DNA of 64,000 nt, taken from NCBI GenBank assembly GCA_035222895.1, contig JAVYIG010002757.1:124001-188000 (forward strand), written 5' to 3'. The notes under the pieces are model-generated. The model saw nothing but the letters and a program-made list of their open reading frames with translations, made no database searches and was not told the origin of the DNA. This DNA comes from Strongylocentrotus droebachiensis. Taxonomy: Eukaryota; Echinodermata; Echinoidea; Camarodonta; Strongylocentrotidae. This document shows positions 51,851 through 64,000 of the stretch, piece by piece (position 1 is the first letter of the stretch; every line of letters starts with the position of its first letter). The position numbers were made by a program, and so were the translations under genes.

Positions 51851-54800
51851 CGGTACCTCTTTCAAACTCAAACTTCACATTTTCCTCCCACACATGGTGC
51901 GATATAATGAAGTTTGAAGTCCCCTGTCTAAACCAGGGTAACACACAGTTTGATACGAAATATTCAGTCATCGTGATTAAATATATGTGTGTAGAGAGAG
52001 AGAGAGAGAGAGCAGGCCGTGTGCTATCCCAGTTTCCGCGCCAAACCGAGCTTCAAACAAATTCATGATCAACCGATTCTTAGCCCTTTTCTGTAGTGAC
52101 ATTATTACAAGAAAGCTTAAACTGCAAATATTCTTTTTAGAAAAAAAGGAGGTGAGTGAATCCGAAATGTTGTATATTTACTTTAACAGTTTTAATTTGT
52201 TTGTTATACTGTCGTGCATAAAAAATTATCTTTAAAAAAAAATGCCTCATGAAATAGAAACAAAGTAAAATATTAAACTTCTGATTCTTTTACCTCCTAA
52301 ATATGTAGAGAACAACTGTGCCCAAAATCTTTTTTTTTTGCGTGATAGGTATTCAATAGAGCCTGAGTAATTTTTTTACTCTTATTATGCCACAGGGCTA
52401 ATCCCCACAGGCCTTAAATTTCAACATTTTTAGGGCAAGGCCACTTTTCTGTAGGGCAAATTCCTATATTACAGCACCAATGGGAAGAATTGGAAAGGGC
52501 AGAAAAAATCTCCAAGGCCAATGAGAGGGGCATTGAGGCCAATCAAAGGGGCATCCAAGGCCTGACCTTGGATGGCCTTGGATTAATTTAAGCCCTGTCC
52601 CCATTGTGCCAATCCCCAGATCCCTCCGTGCCAAGTTTATTTTGAGATAATCTGATTAACGCAATGGTTATATGAATAGCGCGAAACACACAGCACATTC
52701 CAATGAGCATGAACAATAACAGTTATTACGAGTGCGTGCAAGCATGCACAAGGCACTGAAGCAATGGCTCTCTCGCATGAAAAAAGCACTATGCCGGTAA
52801 CGTACATGCAGCCTTATGGCAGGCTATGAGTTAAAAAAAAGGCTTATTTGGTAATTTAAGCTAATGAGCAGTTTATGTTAATATTAATACCTTCCTTGGT
52901 ATGTTACATTTTCGTTTTCATTTTCATATAAAAAACTTCAATCGGATAGAGGAGGACACTTTAAGTTCCCTGTAACCCAATTCCCCTTAAGTGGGATATT
53001 CAGGAATACTATCATTCATTGTGAAAGTTTGATCAAAATTTGCCATGTAACACAACTCTAGATCAGCAGTAAATGTAGACTCTATCTACATGTAGATCCA
53101 CTTGGTTTATTGTACATATATAACCTAGGGGCAAGTGTGTGTGATCTAGTAGGTACATGCTAACTATTGTGTATACACGAATTCGACCGACTGCCTACGA
53201 AAGGACGCCCTCTTACACCGTCGACTTAGCTGGGGGGGGGGGGGGGATTTCAAGGCCGTGAAGCTAACACATAACCATTTATATACTATAGCGTGCGTTT
53301 CCACATCTCCATGATTAAAATGTTTAAAAAGTGATTCCGGAAAAGTGGTTTTGAGAATGACAACAAAAGAGGTATTTCATCAACTGATTTGCTATTGAAC
53401 TTTATTTAACCCAATCATTACCAATATTGTTCATTGGAATAGCGAATGGCTTTGGACCCCCCGTGAAGCACAACTTGCCAGATAGTTGCATTTTGCTTTA
53501 GTGGTTTACAGGTGCTGGAAGTGGGATTGCAGTTGTCAGCTAGTATGGCCTTCGATATGGGTCAATATGGCCAGCCAATCGCTGATGAGGATTTTTTAAA
53601 ATGCGGAAGTAATGGATTTTTTAATAAATTGTAGGCCTTAGAATATGTAGACTCCGCTGAGCTGAGCAACACAAGGGCAGCGATTGAATATCGACGATCA
53701 TATTTTCGGTTAAAAATGTTCCTATTACCCCCCCCCCCCCCCCCTCTAATTGAGTGAGTCTGTGGTGGTTGGCGGGATTCCCGGAAATTTATGCCATGAT
53801 CAATGCTCTCGCGTCAGTCAGAATATTAGAATGGGAGATTAATTAAACAAAGCAGAAGTATGAGACTAATGCAAACATATTCCATTGGAAAATGTTCTGA
53901 TTTTTATGAATCGAATCGATCAATATTATCCATCGTCCGACCAGCAAACGAGTGTACTGCTGCTCATTTGGAAAGGATGTTTGTGACGAATGGCATAACT
54001 TAAAACTCTTAGTTTCTTACATTAATGGGATGATTTTCATTAGATATAAATAGTTACCTCAATATCGACCTAATTCACCAATAAATTTGTGTCATTTCGT
54101 TAGCCCCCTCGAATTTAGGAGCTCATGCTTTTAAACTATGACCAAATACATCTAAGAATTCAAAATCATCTTTTTTATTATTCTGGAAATTCCCTCTTTC
54201 ACTCCAATTGAATTGGGCATTGGCCATTACGTTATATTTTAATCCAGAAGGGAGCAATATGGCACACTAGTATTTTATCAGATATCAAAATACATAAGTA
54301 GGAAATAGAATGCATGATATCGTACATAGCTGAGATATGTAATGGGGATGTATGAAAGAGAAATGGGGATGGTGAATATAGGGAGGAAGGGAGGGAGAAA
54401 GAGAGAGAGAGAGAGAGATAAGGGGGCAGGTACTCAATTCAAACGACGATATCCTTCAGTGCCCAAGCGCTTTTTTATGATCTAAATTTTAAGGGGCCAT
54501 AAGAGGTAATTTCTGTCAGTTTCTTGCGTTTGCAATGTCCAGTGATACTACTCCTGACTGATAAAGTTTAGTGCATGGGCTAGATGGGGTGAAATCGAAA
54601 AGATTTTGGGTTCTGTTTCAGAAGCTCTGGGAGCTATAATATACACCCTACGGCCACAAAGCCAGGACTAATACCAGGAGACTGACAACCATATTTCCAT
54701 CGATTGTATGAGTAACTATGAGGGGTTAAATTGTGTGATCGGAGATCATTTAGTGTATGTTTGTGTATATGTGTTTTACTAAATTATTTCCCTTTTCCCC

Positions 54801-55377
54801 TTCCTATTTAAAAAATATCTGGTAATTTAAATATTATAAATAGTTATTGTAATACAATCAATGGAGACAGACTTTTACAAAAGCCCCGGCCTTCCTGTTT
54901 TTTGTCAAATAATACTTTCATTAATGTACATGTTTAGATTTTTACCCTTATTCTTCTTGTCATCTCTGCTTATGTTCTTCTCATGTTATATATTGACATT
55001 ATTTTGTAATTTTTATGTTTGTTTACGTTTGTTTATTTCAAATAAAAGTATTGAATAAAGTGAACTTAACTTGAAATGGGTGACTTTTCCAGGAAAGGCT
55101 CTTGGCTTACAATAAAATCTGATTCCACCAATAATTGATTCTTTTTAATTTAAAAGAAAGAGGTAAATTTATGTTAGCTTGAAAAGAAACACATCAATGT
55201 GATATATAGAGAGTAAAATTTATAAAAATGTAAACATTTGTACTTTAATTACTTCCTTCATCAATACACCCATTAGGTGGAGTGAAATGAAGACCAAGAT
55301 TGATGATTGGAAAAATCAGACAAAAATGCAATGAACACATATATCCAAGATTTAAAGCTAGAAACTTAAGTTTATTA
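51851..55377. other. Intergenic region, no gene seen
   Basis: (GA)n at 51,996-52,013 and 54,400-54,420, a GGCCTTGGA-rich stretch with local inverted repeats at 52,385-52,620, G15 at 53232-53246 and C17 at 53728-53744. No splice-flanked domain or RNA gene recognised. Confidence 0.5.
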
Positions 55378-56600
55378 CGTTTTGGAATATCTGTGTAAAC
55401 ATAAAGCGCATAAGACAAAGGAAACCGGCAAAGATAACTACTGTGCTTTTAAAAAAAAACTTTAAATTCTGTACAGTAAATGAGCGATTCGGAGAGTCAG
55501 TTTACTAAAAACAAACAAGTAATAGTTATCTTAGACGCATTCATCAAATAGTCTCAACCCACTCCTCAAGTGTGTCTTTCCCAATGATGTGACAAAATAT
55601 TGAATTCATCTGTTTTGGAACATGAAAATACATAGTTGCGGATAGATGGCTTGACTTTACAAGTGGTGGTTAGAAAGTTAATAACCGGAGTATAACATGA
55701 ATAATCTCGATCAATCACAAGCAAGAGATATACTTATCACAATACGTTTATACACTTCAATACACGAATTAGGTGGAATAAAATAAAGCCTCAATGTGAT
55801 CACTCAAACCAATATAAACGATAGGAAAAATCTGACAAAAATGCAATGAACACGTATAAGGGTCATTTACACTTGCAACCGAACACGCCAAAAGAAGACA
55901 AACCGGGGCAAGACCGCGATCTTTCAGTGATGTTTGCTAGGCAGCTACGCAAAACTGCCAAAGATGCTAAGCCAGAAACATTCCAAGCCGGAGTGTGATT
56001 TTTGTAATGTCCGCGTGATATGTGGTGATGTTTGGTAATGTAAACGGTAGCAGCTGAAACATAGCGATGTTTAGCACGTGACCTTCAGCACTTCAGGGTC
56101 AAAGGTCGGGAAGACCGCACTTGCGCATTACCAACCAAACACGAAAACAACACTGAGCATAAGTATAAATGGCTGCGCAAAACATCGCGCTCTTTTTAAA
56201 TGAAAGCAAGTAACTAATTGGTTTGGAATATCTGTGTGAACATGAAGCACAGCAGACAAAGGGGGTCAAATGAAACTGGCAATGATACGTATTGTGCTTT
56301 TGGAAAACCTTTCCCTTTTTATACAGTAGATGAGCGTTTCGGAGAGTCAGTTATCTAAAAAGAATCAACAAAATAATTATGTACGACTCATTCATTAAAT
56401 AGCCTCAACCCACTCCCCAAGACTCTACCCCGATGATGTGACAAAATATTTAAGTATTCGGTTTTGGAAGACGAAAAAACTCAGTTGCGGATAGATAGCT
56501 TGTCTTTACAAGTGGTGGTGACAGAATTCATAACCGCTGTGTAACATGAATAATCGTGATTGAAGCACAGGAAAGAGATTTAATATCATTCTCATACATC
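55378..56600. repeat. Diverged direct duplication of about 380 bp
   Basis: 55,378-55,760 and 56,222-56,600 align in the same orientation (AATATCTGTGT, ATGAGCG, CGGAGAGTCAGT, GATGTGACAAAATATT, TTGCGGATAGAT). The 460 bp between holds a GC-richer insert from about 55,860 with no counterpart. No coding signal. Confidence 0.75.
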
Positions 56601-56759
56601 GAATACGTGAATACAATTATGCATATGTTATATTAGGTAAAAGACATTATTTTGATAATGACGATACACAATTTCTGCTGCAGTAGCTGCCAGCGGTGAC
56701 CAAAGCGAATTTCCTTATTTTTTGTGTGTCAGCAAGACAATCTGCGTATGTTGTTTATT

Positions 56760-58117
56760 TATTATAGTTTTATTTCAACAGGGTGGTCTCATTTCAAGTC
56801 CATTTCTGGACCTGCTCTCCCAGTGAGCCCTGCATTCACATAAAACATGAACAATAAAAACATGAATTGAAAACATACATACAAAGGTAAATATATACAT
56901 GGCATATACAAAAGTTCAACTCAAATTGATATAGATAAGAGAAAGGAAAACAAATAAAGATTAAACATAGGTAACCAAAAAACACACAATCATTAACAAT
57001 TATAAGGACAAAAAATACATCTATCATATTGAGAAAACTAAATAAAATGTAATTGATAAAGGTCATATCAACGTAAAAAGATGTTTACAAGAGAAACTGA
57101 AAAGCTTGAACATTCTTGTTAAAGCTTTGCAGAGACTTACAGTTTTTTAATAATATTACAGGGTAATTTATTGTATAATTTAGCCCCTAAAACCGCTAAG
57201 GTTTTCATTTTAAATTTGTTTTACATTTTGGAATGTGTAATGGACTGTTTAGAGCATAACGAGTAGAATATAATACCGGTCTTTTACTTATACATGGATT
57301 TGGATATGGTGGTGATAGGACGTTTATGATTTTAAAAATCAAGATGCTTTTCTGATATTTTATTCTTTCCTCAACTGACTGCCTTTTTAATTTATACATT
57401 AAAACATTGTGGGGTGTAAAATATTTGGCACGAAGAACTAATCGTGCATATCTATTTTTAAAATTGTGACAACTTTGTTATATTTCCCCATACTGAATTA
57501 CAGTACTTGAATTACTAAGGGTACTATATTGGCGTATACGTCTAATGCAGGCAATCGTACCCGATACTTTCTTAACAACTTCTCTTACATGTAGCGACCA
57601 TGTTAGACATTTGTTTAGTGTTGCACTTAGATATTCCATACTTTCGACTGAGTAGAGTACATTCTTACTGAAATGAATTCAAAAATTATTATTTTGAAAT
57701 TTTTCTTTTACAACCCAAAAGTATTGTTTTGGTTTTATTTGCATTTAAAAGCAGTCCATTGTATTTAAGCCATATCAAGATACTGGAAAAGTCTTTTGGG
57801 GGATTGCATTCACAAACTTTGTAATCCTTTCCATGAGGAAACACTGCCGTGCCATCCGCAGGAAATCATGTCTTAGAATGGAGTTGCAGGTTACAAATAT
57901 CATTCACATACAGGCAAACATTAATGGCCCTAGTATTGATCCTTGTGGAATTCCTGATTTCACAGTTAGAAAATTACTCTTTGTCCCTTGCAAGAATACA
58001 CATTGTTGCCTATTAGATAGATATGACTCGAACCACTTAAGTTCAACTACCCCAATACCACACAATAATATTTTCTGAATAATCAATGGATGTGTACTTA
58101 TGAAAAGGTCCATGTAT
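56760..58117 (-). mobile_element. 5'-truncated LINE with broken reverse transcriptase
   Basis: Minus-strand fragments include WFESYLSNRQQCVFLQG and KSGIPQGSILGPL (RT domain), an ADGTAV box where a functional element has (Y/F)ADD, then WLKYNGLLLNANKTK, and the C-terminal YQKSILIFKIINVLSPPYP further left. The order fits ORF2 of a CR1/L2/Rex-like LINE. The changed catalytic box and frame breaks show it is dead. The 3'UTR probably extends to about 56760. The class within non-LTR elements is tentative. Confidence 0.8.
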
Positions 58118-58158
58118 ATATTTATAAAGTAGCTTTTTTCAGCTACTTTATAAATATA
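58117..58158. repeat. 18-bp perfect inverted repeat (hairpin) at LINE 5' break
   Basis: TATATTTATAAAGTAGCT at 58117-58134 and its exact complement at 58141-58158, separated by six bases. Confidence 0.85.
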
Positions 58159-59766
58159 AACTGCGCTTAATACAAAGTATCATAATTAACCCCGGCTGTA
58201 GCTTAAAGAAGTTTCGCCTAATCTATGTATAGCATTCCTGCATACATTAATTGAACACATTTGAATAACTGAAATGTACTAAACCCCAAAGTTATCTTAT
58301 GGAATTAGATACGAGTCATGTAATTACATTGTGAAAGAGATTGCTCGGTAATTAATTGCAAAGGGTGAATGAGAAACAAGAAATTACATAAACAGTCAGG
58401 TTTTGGAATAATTACAATAGAAAGAAGATAATCGATCATGCTGAAAATCACATGTACTCCGAACAAAATGGGACTACACACACCTGTGTCATGACAGTTT
58501 TGGTCTATGAGTTTTAGAGAGGGACGAATTTCTACCATGATATTCTTCCAACAGATTTTTAAAAGGTGATAAAGGTTGCAAATTATATCTCATTCGGCTT
58601 TACTGGAACCAAACACGCCTTTCCATGATACATCAGTTGGCTGAACTCAATGTTGTTTCATAAGGCAAACAGGGAGCTTGTAATATTGGGTTAAGTTGGC
58701 TATCTCTGCAAGGCTCAATCGAGCATTCTAAGTCAACTGCATGCAAGTTCAATTTTAAAAATTTACCATACAAGTTACAACAATAATAACATTGAATGAC
58801 CAACATTCCGTAATACTTATAATACAACATATATATATATATATATATATATACAAAATAACTCTGCTCAAATTGATATTTAAATATCGATGTTGACGAA
58901 GGATTCGTCATACATTATATAGTAACTCATTCATTTATTTGAGTATGGACAGCAGTAAATATTTACGATCGTGTGTTTTTGTGAACTAGTTTTAAAGGCA
59001 GATTTTAAAGATATAAACCACTACTAGATAAGAAATCCTTTATAAAAACTAAAAGTCTCGAGGATTCACCACTATCAGATCTCTTTCTTTTTTTAAAACT
59101 TGCTCTATTTACATTTAGACAAGAATGTTCATTGTAATTCAGTTGATTTCCTTACATTTACAATCATTTATTTATATACATGTCTTGAAAGAATGCTGAC
59201 TTTGCTGACATCAAAGCAAAAAAAAAGGATACACTAAACGACCTGTTTATTACCAAAAAAAAAATAATTTAAGATATTTTTATTAGGCTAAGGGGTAAAG
59301 TGCTTTCATTGCCGACAACAATAATCAAACAACAAGACAGTCTAAGAGACCTGAAGAGCCTATATTACATACTAAAAGTAAAAGGTAAAGAATCCCGTTA
59401 TGGATAATAGTGCCTTAATTGCCGACAACAATTACAAAAAAAAGAAGGACCAACAGACCCATGGAAAATATATTACAAACTTAAGTGATACAGAAAACTT
59501 TCATTGGTTGTGATTGTAACATATATTTTAAGCTTCTTCCAATCTTGACATTTAGTCGGCAAGCTTTCATCCACTTATGTGGACTAAAAGTTGAAATTTA
59601 TATAAATTATTTCATTAGGGATAATAGTGCTTTAATTGCCGACAGTAATTAAAAATTGAAGACATACCAAGAAATCTTGGGCCTATTTTTCAAACCAAAA
59701 GTAAAGTTAATTGAATTTCGTTAGAGATATAGGAGCTTAGCAGAGATTTGTATTTATCCAATGAAA
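58159..59766. other. Region downstream of the GPCR gene
   Basis: Presumably contains the GPCR 3'UTR and polyadenylation site. AATAAA occurs on the minus strand near 59244-59249 and near 59170, but neither is decisive. (AT)n at 58829-58853. TTGCCGACA words recur at 59,310, 59,420 and 59,635. Confidence 0.4.
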
Positions 59767-60120
59767 TTAGATTTCGCTTTCGTCAGAGCGTTGAGGGTAA
59801 GTGCCAAAGTCGAGGCCGTCATATGTGGGATTGGAGACTGACGCTGACGATGAAGAGTCTGCGCCATTTGAAACTCCAGTTAGACTCTCCTCGCCAACGC
59901 TGTACTTCTTCACACGTTTGCCGCTGAAGAACTTAGAGATGGTAGTCAGGCTATCAGAAACTGATGAGACCCGTCTTCCATCACTCTTCGTACCTTCTCC
60001 ATCACACCAGGAGCAGGTCAAACCCCATTGCTGACGAATTATAGGCTTCCGCACACAGTAGAGGATGAAGATGAAGAGACCTTGGAACGAGTTGAACAGG
60101 ATGAATAGGGCCTGGACAAC
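59767..60120 (-). CDS. Adhesion GPCR terminal exon: TM7, tail, stop
   Basis: Acceptor CTTGTCCAG at 60121. 117 codons plus TAA at 59769-59767. TM7 is followed by a tail of about 90 residues with KFFSGKRVKKYSVGEE and a Ser-rich run that offers phosphorylation sites. Confidence 0.85.
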   Translation of the reverse strand, partial: VVQALFILFNSFQGLFIFILYCVRKPIIRQQWGLTCSWCDGEGTKSDGRRVSSVSDSLTTISKFFSGKRVKKYSVGEESLTGVSNGADSSSSASVSNPTYDGLDFGTYPQRSDESEI

Positions 60121-63100
60121 CTGGACAAGAGACAACCCAATAAACAGAACACCAAAATGTAACCTCTTTTGGGAGTGTATTTTAAGTGATTTTAAAGTAT
60201 AGTGCCCTTTGAACTAGATTTAAACGTTATCGACACGTGCCTTCATTTAAACAAAAAAGGTACCCCTGTTCACGTTTTCATCTAACCTAAAAACCACCAG
60301 TTTATCACGCGACTGGAGTAACGTGATTCCACTTACCTCTGTAAATCAAGTGTTTATTACCAAATTACCACTTGACCAAGCAACGAGTTTTTTGTCAGTT
60401 AACCGATGGTTGCGACAAACACGTAATTATTTGGTCTTGTAATCACCTTTATTGATTGGTTTCACATGTTATCCAAGGTTGATGGTAATAATCACGTTAC
60501 TTACACCGGCTAATCGTCTTATTGTTCTGTCCGTGAATCTCTGGTTATATTCAACTAGTAATTCTGAGGTGTCTTACACACCTCTTTAAAAGGTTTCAAA
60601 GTTACCATAACTTTATTGGTTATGATCACGTGGCTCAAGCTGATTACTAATCTAAGCTGTGAAAACGTGATATGTAGGTGTGAAAATTAGTACTTATTAA
60701 GTGTTTTAAAACACCTTTTTAAATGGTAGTCAAAGTTGCCATAAGTTCCGCGGTGATGATCTCGTGACTCAAACGGATTATTGATCTAAGCTGGTCATAC
60801 GTGACTTTTAGGTGTGAAGAATTAGTCATTATTAGGTGTCTTAAAACACCTATTTAAATGGTTTCAAAGTTACCATAACTTTCTTGGTGATGATCACGTA
60901 GTTAAAACTGATTACTTATCTAAGCTATGAATCCGTGATATTTAGGTGTGAAAAATTAGTAATTATTAGGTGTCTTAAAACACCTATTTAAATGGTTTCA
61001 AAGTTACCATATTTTTCTTGGTGATGATCACGTAGTTAAAACTGATTACTTATCTAAGCTGTGAATCTGTGATATTTAGGTGTGAAAAATTAGTAATTAT
61101 TAGGTGTCTTAAAACACCTATTTAAATGGTAGTCAAAGTTGCCAGCAGTTCCGCGGTGATGATCTCGTGACTCAAACGGAATATTAATCTAAGCAGGGCA
61201 TACGTGACTTTTAGGTGTGAAAAATTAGTCATTATTAGGTGTCTTAAAACACCTATTTAAATGGAAGTCAAAGTTGCCATAAGTTCCGCGGTGATGATCT
61301 CGTGACTCAAACGGATTATTAATCTAAGCTGGGCATACCTTTAGGTGTGAAAAATAAGTCATGATTAGGTGTCTCGAAACACCTATTTAAATCGTAGTCA
61401 AAGTTGCCAGCAGTTCCGCGGTGATGATCGCGTGACTCAAACGGATTATTAATATAAGCTGGGTATTCCGTGTTTTCCATGTGTGAAAATTAGTTATTCT
61501 TGGGTGTCTTGATGGTTTCACAGTTACCATTTAAGTTCCGTGGTGATAATCCCGTGACTTTTGGCATATTTCTATTTTCACCAGTTGATAACTGACTGTT
61601 GGCATATTTTCATTGCACCAGTTGATAACTGGAGTGTGCATATTTCCAGTTGTACCAGTTGATGACTGAGCGTTGGCATATTTCGAGTTGACCAGCTGAC
61701 ACCAATTCATTTGCATATTGAATATGGGGTGCGTGCAGATCTATGTTTTTTAAACAATTTATCTGAATTTACAGCATATTTCTTAATTACTGATGATTTA
61801 GTTATATGCAATTCATTTCGAAAATACTACAAATATAAATTACTAGTTATCAGGACATTTCGCTACTTCGTATAAATAGTTAAACATGAATAAGGGAAAC
61901 ATTAACTGTGAACTAAAATAATTTCAATAAAGTACAATTATACGAAATTTGTTCGATTAATTCAATTATGTAAGTCTACTTATTACCAATGCCCTTACAT
62001 TGGAAATACAGACGTACCAGTATTGAAGTATTGTTGCTGTTCAACTGGTTGGAAGTTTTACCAAATGGTTCTAATGGCTCAGCTAGATCAGTTGAATTAT
62101 AACTGGCCTGGATCAACTGGATCATTTAGCCCATTTCAATTTCCAGGGTTACCAGTTGGCATTAAATGGTTCATCAACTGGACCAGTTGCAACTAGCTTT
62201 CTCTTCTGGGATGTTTGCACCCCCCCCCCCCCCCCACCCAACCCCCTCTAATCCCAAATTGCTTCCGGCGCGCCTGGACGTAATTATGGAAGATCCAAGA
62301 CACGATGTTCAGAAACGGGATGAGAACGTCATTATTTTGGTTCATTTATTGTGTAACATTTGCGTAATTATTGGGTTGAATGCGGGTTACAGTAACATAC
62401 TTCCTCTTCGACGTAAATTTCACGTGAATGAAGAACATGATTCATCTCAAGTCAGCCTCGTAATATTCACGTGAATTTCACGCAGATATTTTGACTAAAA
62501 CTATCACTAACGCTTCACGTGTTTCTGTGACGCGATAATTTCGTGTATGAAGATGTAATTTCATAACCAAACAAACACGGGAGTATTAGGTTTACAAACC
62601 ATGGTCTCCAAGGTAGGAATAATCACGTTATTATAATGGTGATATTGCAGTGACAATTGCGTGATTTAGTGTACGTGTGTTTCAAGTTACCTAATGCAAT
62701 AAACGTATTAACACATTTACGTAAATGTCCGGTGTTTGAAGAACGTAACTCTCCTCAAGTCGATACCTTGATGTTGACGTGATTTTCACGTGATTTTGTT
62801 TATTGGGAATGGATCTAATTCCTGTTGACTTTGGAGCATTCACAGTTTGTCCCAATTCTTTTACAAAGTCCTCGATTATCGTAATTAATGGAGGAAGCGA
62901 TAACCAAAATCAGAACAAAATGATGAGAGGGAGAAATGTATCTTATTTCCCCCCACGTTTTAACGTTTATTGTATGAATATATTTGCAGTCTATAAAAAG
63001 GCACATTTTTTTCAATCGGCTCAAAAAATTACTCAGGGGTGGAGGGGGGGGGGGGGATTATATTGTTCATATAAATTACCATAAAAATACTTTTGTGTGT

Positions 63101-63462
63101 GTTTCCTAATAGAATAACACACTGAAGCAAATATTGGGTCTATCTCTTGGCGCATCCTTGAAGTTGAAACAAAAACAGACATTATTGGTAACCTTTCTTG
63201 GTCTAATAATTTCTTCCATGGCTGAATATACTCACATATATATATATATATATGTGTAAAATCAAAACTATTGAAATAAAAATCCTTTAGAGTTTTCTAC
63301 TTCACTATGACCAGTTTCATCTTATTTTGTGAGATAGTCCAAAATTGAAACCGGTCATAGTAAAGAAGTGAACTCTAAAGGATTTTTATTTCAACTGCCT
63401 TATTAAGTATATATACAGGCCTGGATATGTATATGTGCGTGTGTGTGTTTGTGTGTGTGTGT

Positions 63463-63493
<31 letters not shown>

Positions 63494-63788
63494 GGTGTGT
63501 GTATGTGAGTCAATGAGAACCGGGTTTACCAGAGTAAAGGCTTCGATTAGTAGGAGATATCCAGTAGTCCAAGTCAGCCCCATCAGTACAAGGATTGTCA
63601 CTGCATTCTTGACGCGTTCAATCATCTCTTCGCGCTTCCCATCCTTGTCCTTCTGTATTTTCCCGGCTATCTGAGCCGATTTTGATAGTTGTCGGATGAC
63701 CATAATGAAGATGACCATGTTGGCGATCAGGACGACGGCTACAGGTATCAGAAGGCCGCCGACTTGAGACCAGAGGCGAAGGAAGCAG
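59767..63788 (-). CDS. Adhesion-type GPCR, C-terminal part (gene continues beyond right edge)
   Basis: Two exons join in frame: 63788-63530 and 60120-59767. The first carries Cys-FLRLWSQVGG, a TM5 helix, a basic third loop (RQLSKSAQIAGKIQKDKDGK) and TM6 ending GLTWTTGYLLLIEAFTL. The second carries VVQALFILFNSFQGLFIFIL (TM7) with the family-typical NSFQGLFIF, helix-8-like YCVRKPIIRQQW, and a Ser-rich tail ending SDESEI and stop. This TM6-TM7 pattern belongs to class B2 adhesion receptors. The extracellular region, GAIN domain and TM1-4 lie outside the window, so the subfamily cannot be named. It sits on the same strand upstream of the mosaic gene and is separate from it, since it has its own stop. 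Confidence 0.85.
60567..61510. repeat. 134-bp tandem repeat, about seven units, in GPCR intron
   Basis: Units begin near 60567, 60699, 60834, 60968, 61102, 61236, 61367 and 61502 (partial). Each starts with the palindrome AGGTGTCTTAAAACACCT and contains CAAAGTTACCATAA or CAAAGTTGCCA variants and TGATGATCACGT / TGATGATCTCGT. The two sub-variants are interspersed. Confidence 0.9.
61561..61719. repeat. Four units of a roughly 38-bp repeat
   Basis: TTGGCATATTT and CACCAGTTGATAACTG recur four times with drift. Related AACTGG words continue at 62,040-62,200. Confidence 0.7.
61720..63270. other. GPCR intron, no exon seen
   Basis: AT-rich; C16 run at 62220-62235, G13 at 63044-63056, several TCACGTGA / AATCACGT words between 62,460 and 62,800. 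Nothing coding recognised. Confidence 0.5.
63271..63394. repeat. 124-bp inverted repeat (hairpin)
   Basis: TTGAAATAAAAATCCTTTAG at the left and its complement at the right end. Both arms continue with ACTTC(A/T) and ATGACC(A/G)GTTTCA. Looks like a small foldback MITE; it lies in the GPCR intron. Confidence 0.8.
63435..63505. repeat. (TG)n microsatellite
   Basis: Interrupted GTGTGTGCGTGTG run on the plus strand, ending about 25 nt from the GPCR donor. Confidence 0.9.
63530..63788 (-). CDS. Adhesion GPCR exon: TM5-TM6
   Basis: 259 nt, entering in phase 2 and leaving in phase 0 (CTG then GTAAAC). Acceptor CAATATAG at 63789. A (TG/CA)n microsatellite starts within about 30 nt of the donor. Confidence 0.82.
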
Positions 63789-64000
63789 CTATATTGAGGA
63801 GACGTACAGTACAGTACAGTTGGTAAATGAACAACAATAATATATAACATATAGGTTGTACGCACGTCGAGCAATCTTGTGATGTGATTTTTATTATGTG
63901 TGTTATATACATTTGTTATACATTCAATAGATTCGTTTGTGTGCGTTTACATTACTTGTATTAGGATTTAAATAAATTTAGGCAGCATATGATACAATGC

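Noticed and set aside
54861-55058. Hydrophobic 65-codon plus-strand frame
   Set aside because: Phe/Leu-rich translation of AT-rich DNA with no start context, homolog or splice sites.

Overview
This window is eukaryotic and AT-rich. It has short phase-1 exons in long introns, tRNA-derived SINEs, LINE relics, inverted-repeat DNA transposons and abundant microsatellites. The fibropellin-like EGF repeats and the style of the SINEs suggest a marine invertebrate deuterostome, most likely an echinoderm. That is an inference; the species cannot be fixed from this sequence.

Almost everything coding lies on the minus strand, so genes read from right to left. (1) At 59.77-63.79 kb are the last two visible coding exons of an adhesion-type GPCR: TM5-TM6, then TM7 plus the cytoplasmic tail and stop. 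Its 5' part lies beyond the right edge. (2) From a signal-peptide exon at 48.7 kb, probably with a 5'UTR exon near 51.14 kb, to beyond the left edge runs one very large secreted or membrane-anchored mosaic gene. It encodes a signal peptide, then a block of YWTD propeller / LDLa / six-bladed YWTD propeller / EGF (42.4-31.7 kb), one EGF (30.6 kb), a second paralogous copy of that block (29.7-18.7 kb), one EGF (15.3 kb), and a tandem array of 31 intact EGF exons (14.26-0.14 kb) that appears to continue off the left edge. About 2,350 residues are readable. Nearly all exons are symmetric phase 1-1.

The EGF array is the standout. All 31 exons are exactly 114 nt (38 codons). They form two module types, a five-exon module of 2,325 bp and a three-exon module of 1,488 bp, ordered 5-3-5-5-3-5-5 along the plus strand. 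These make two almost identical 6.14-kb higher-order units (3-5-5) plus one extra five-exon module. Introns are duplicated along with exons. Beside the array lie fossil EGF exons (14.88, 16.05 and 18.69 kb).

The two propeller blocks are a 12-14-kb tandem segmental duplication. Comparing them exposes clean insertions present in only one copy: a 1,420-bp and a 1,292-bp inverted-repeat element and an exon-breaking insertion in copy 1, and two small MITEs in copy 2, four of them with target-site duplications. The region 42.4-48.6 kb (intron 1), the intergenic region 51.3-59.7 kb and the GPCR intron 60.1-63.5 kb contain repeats only, as far as I can see.
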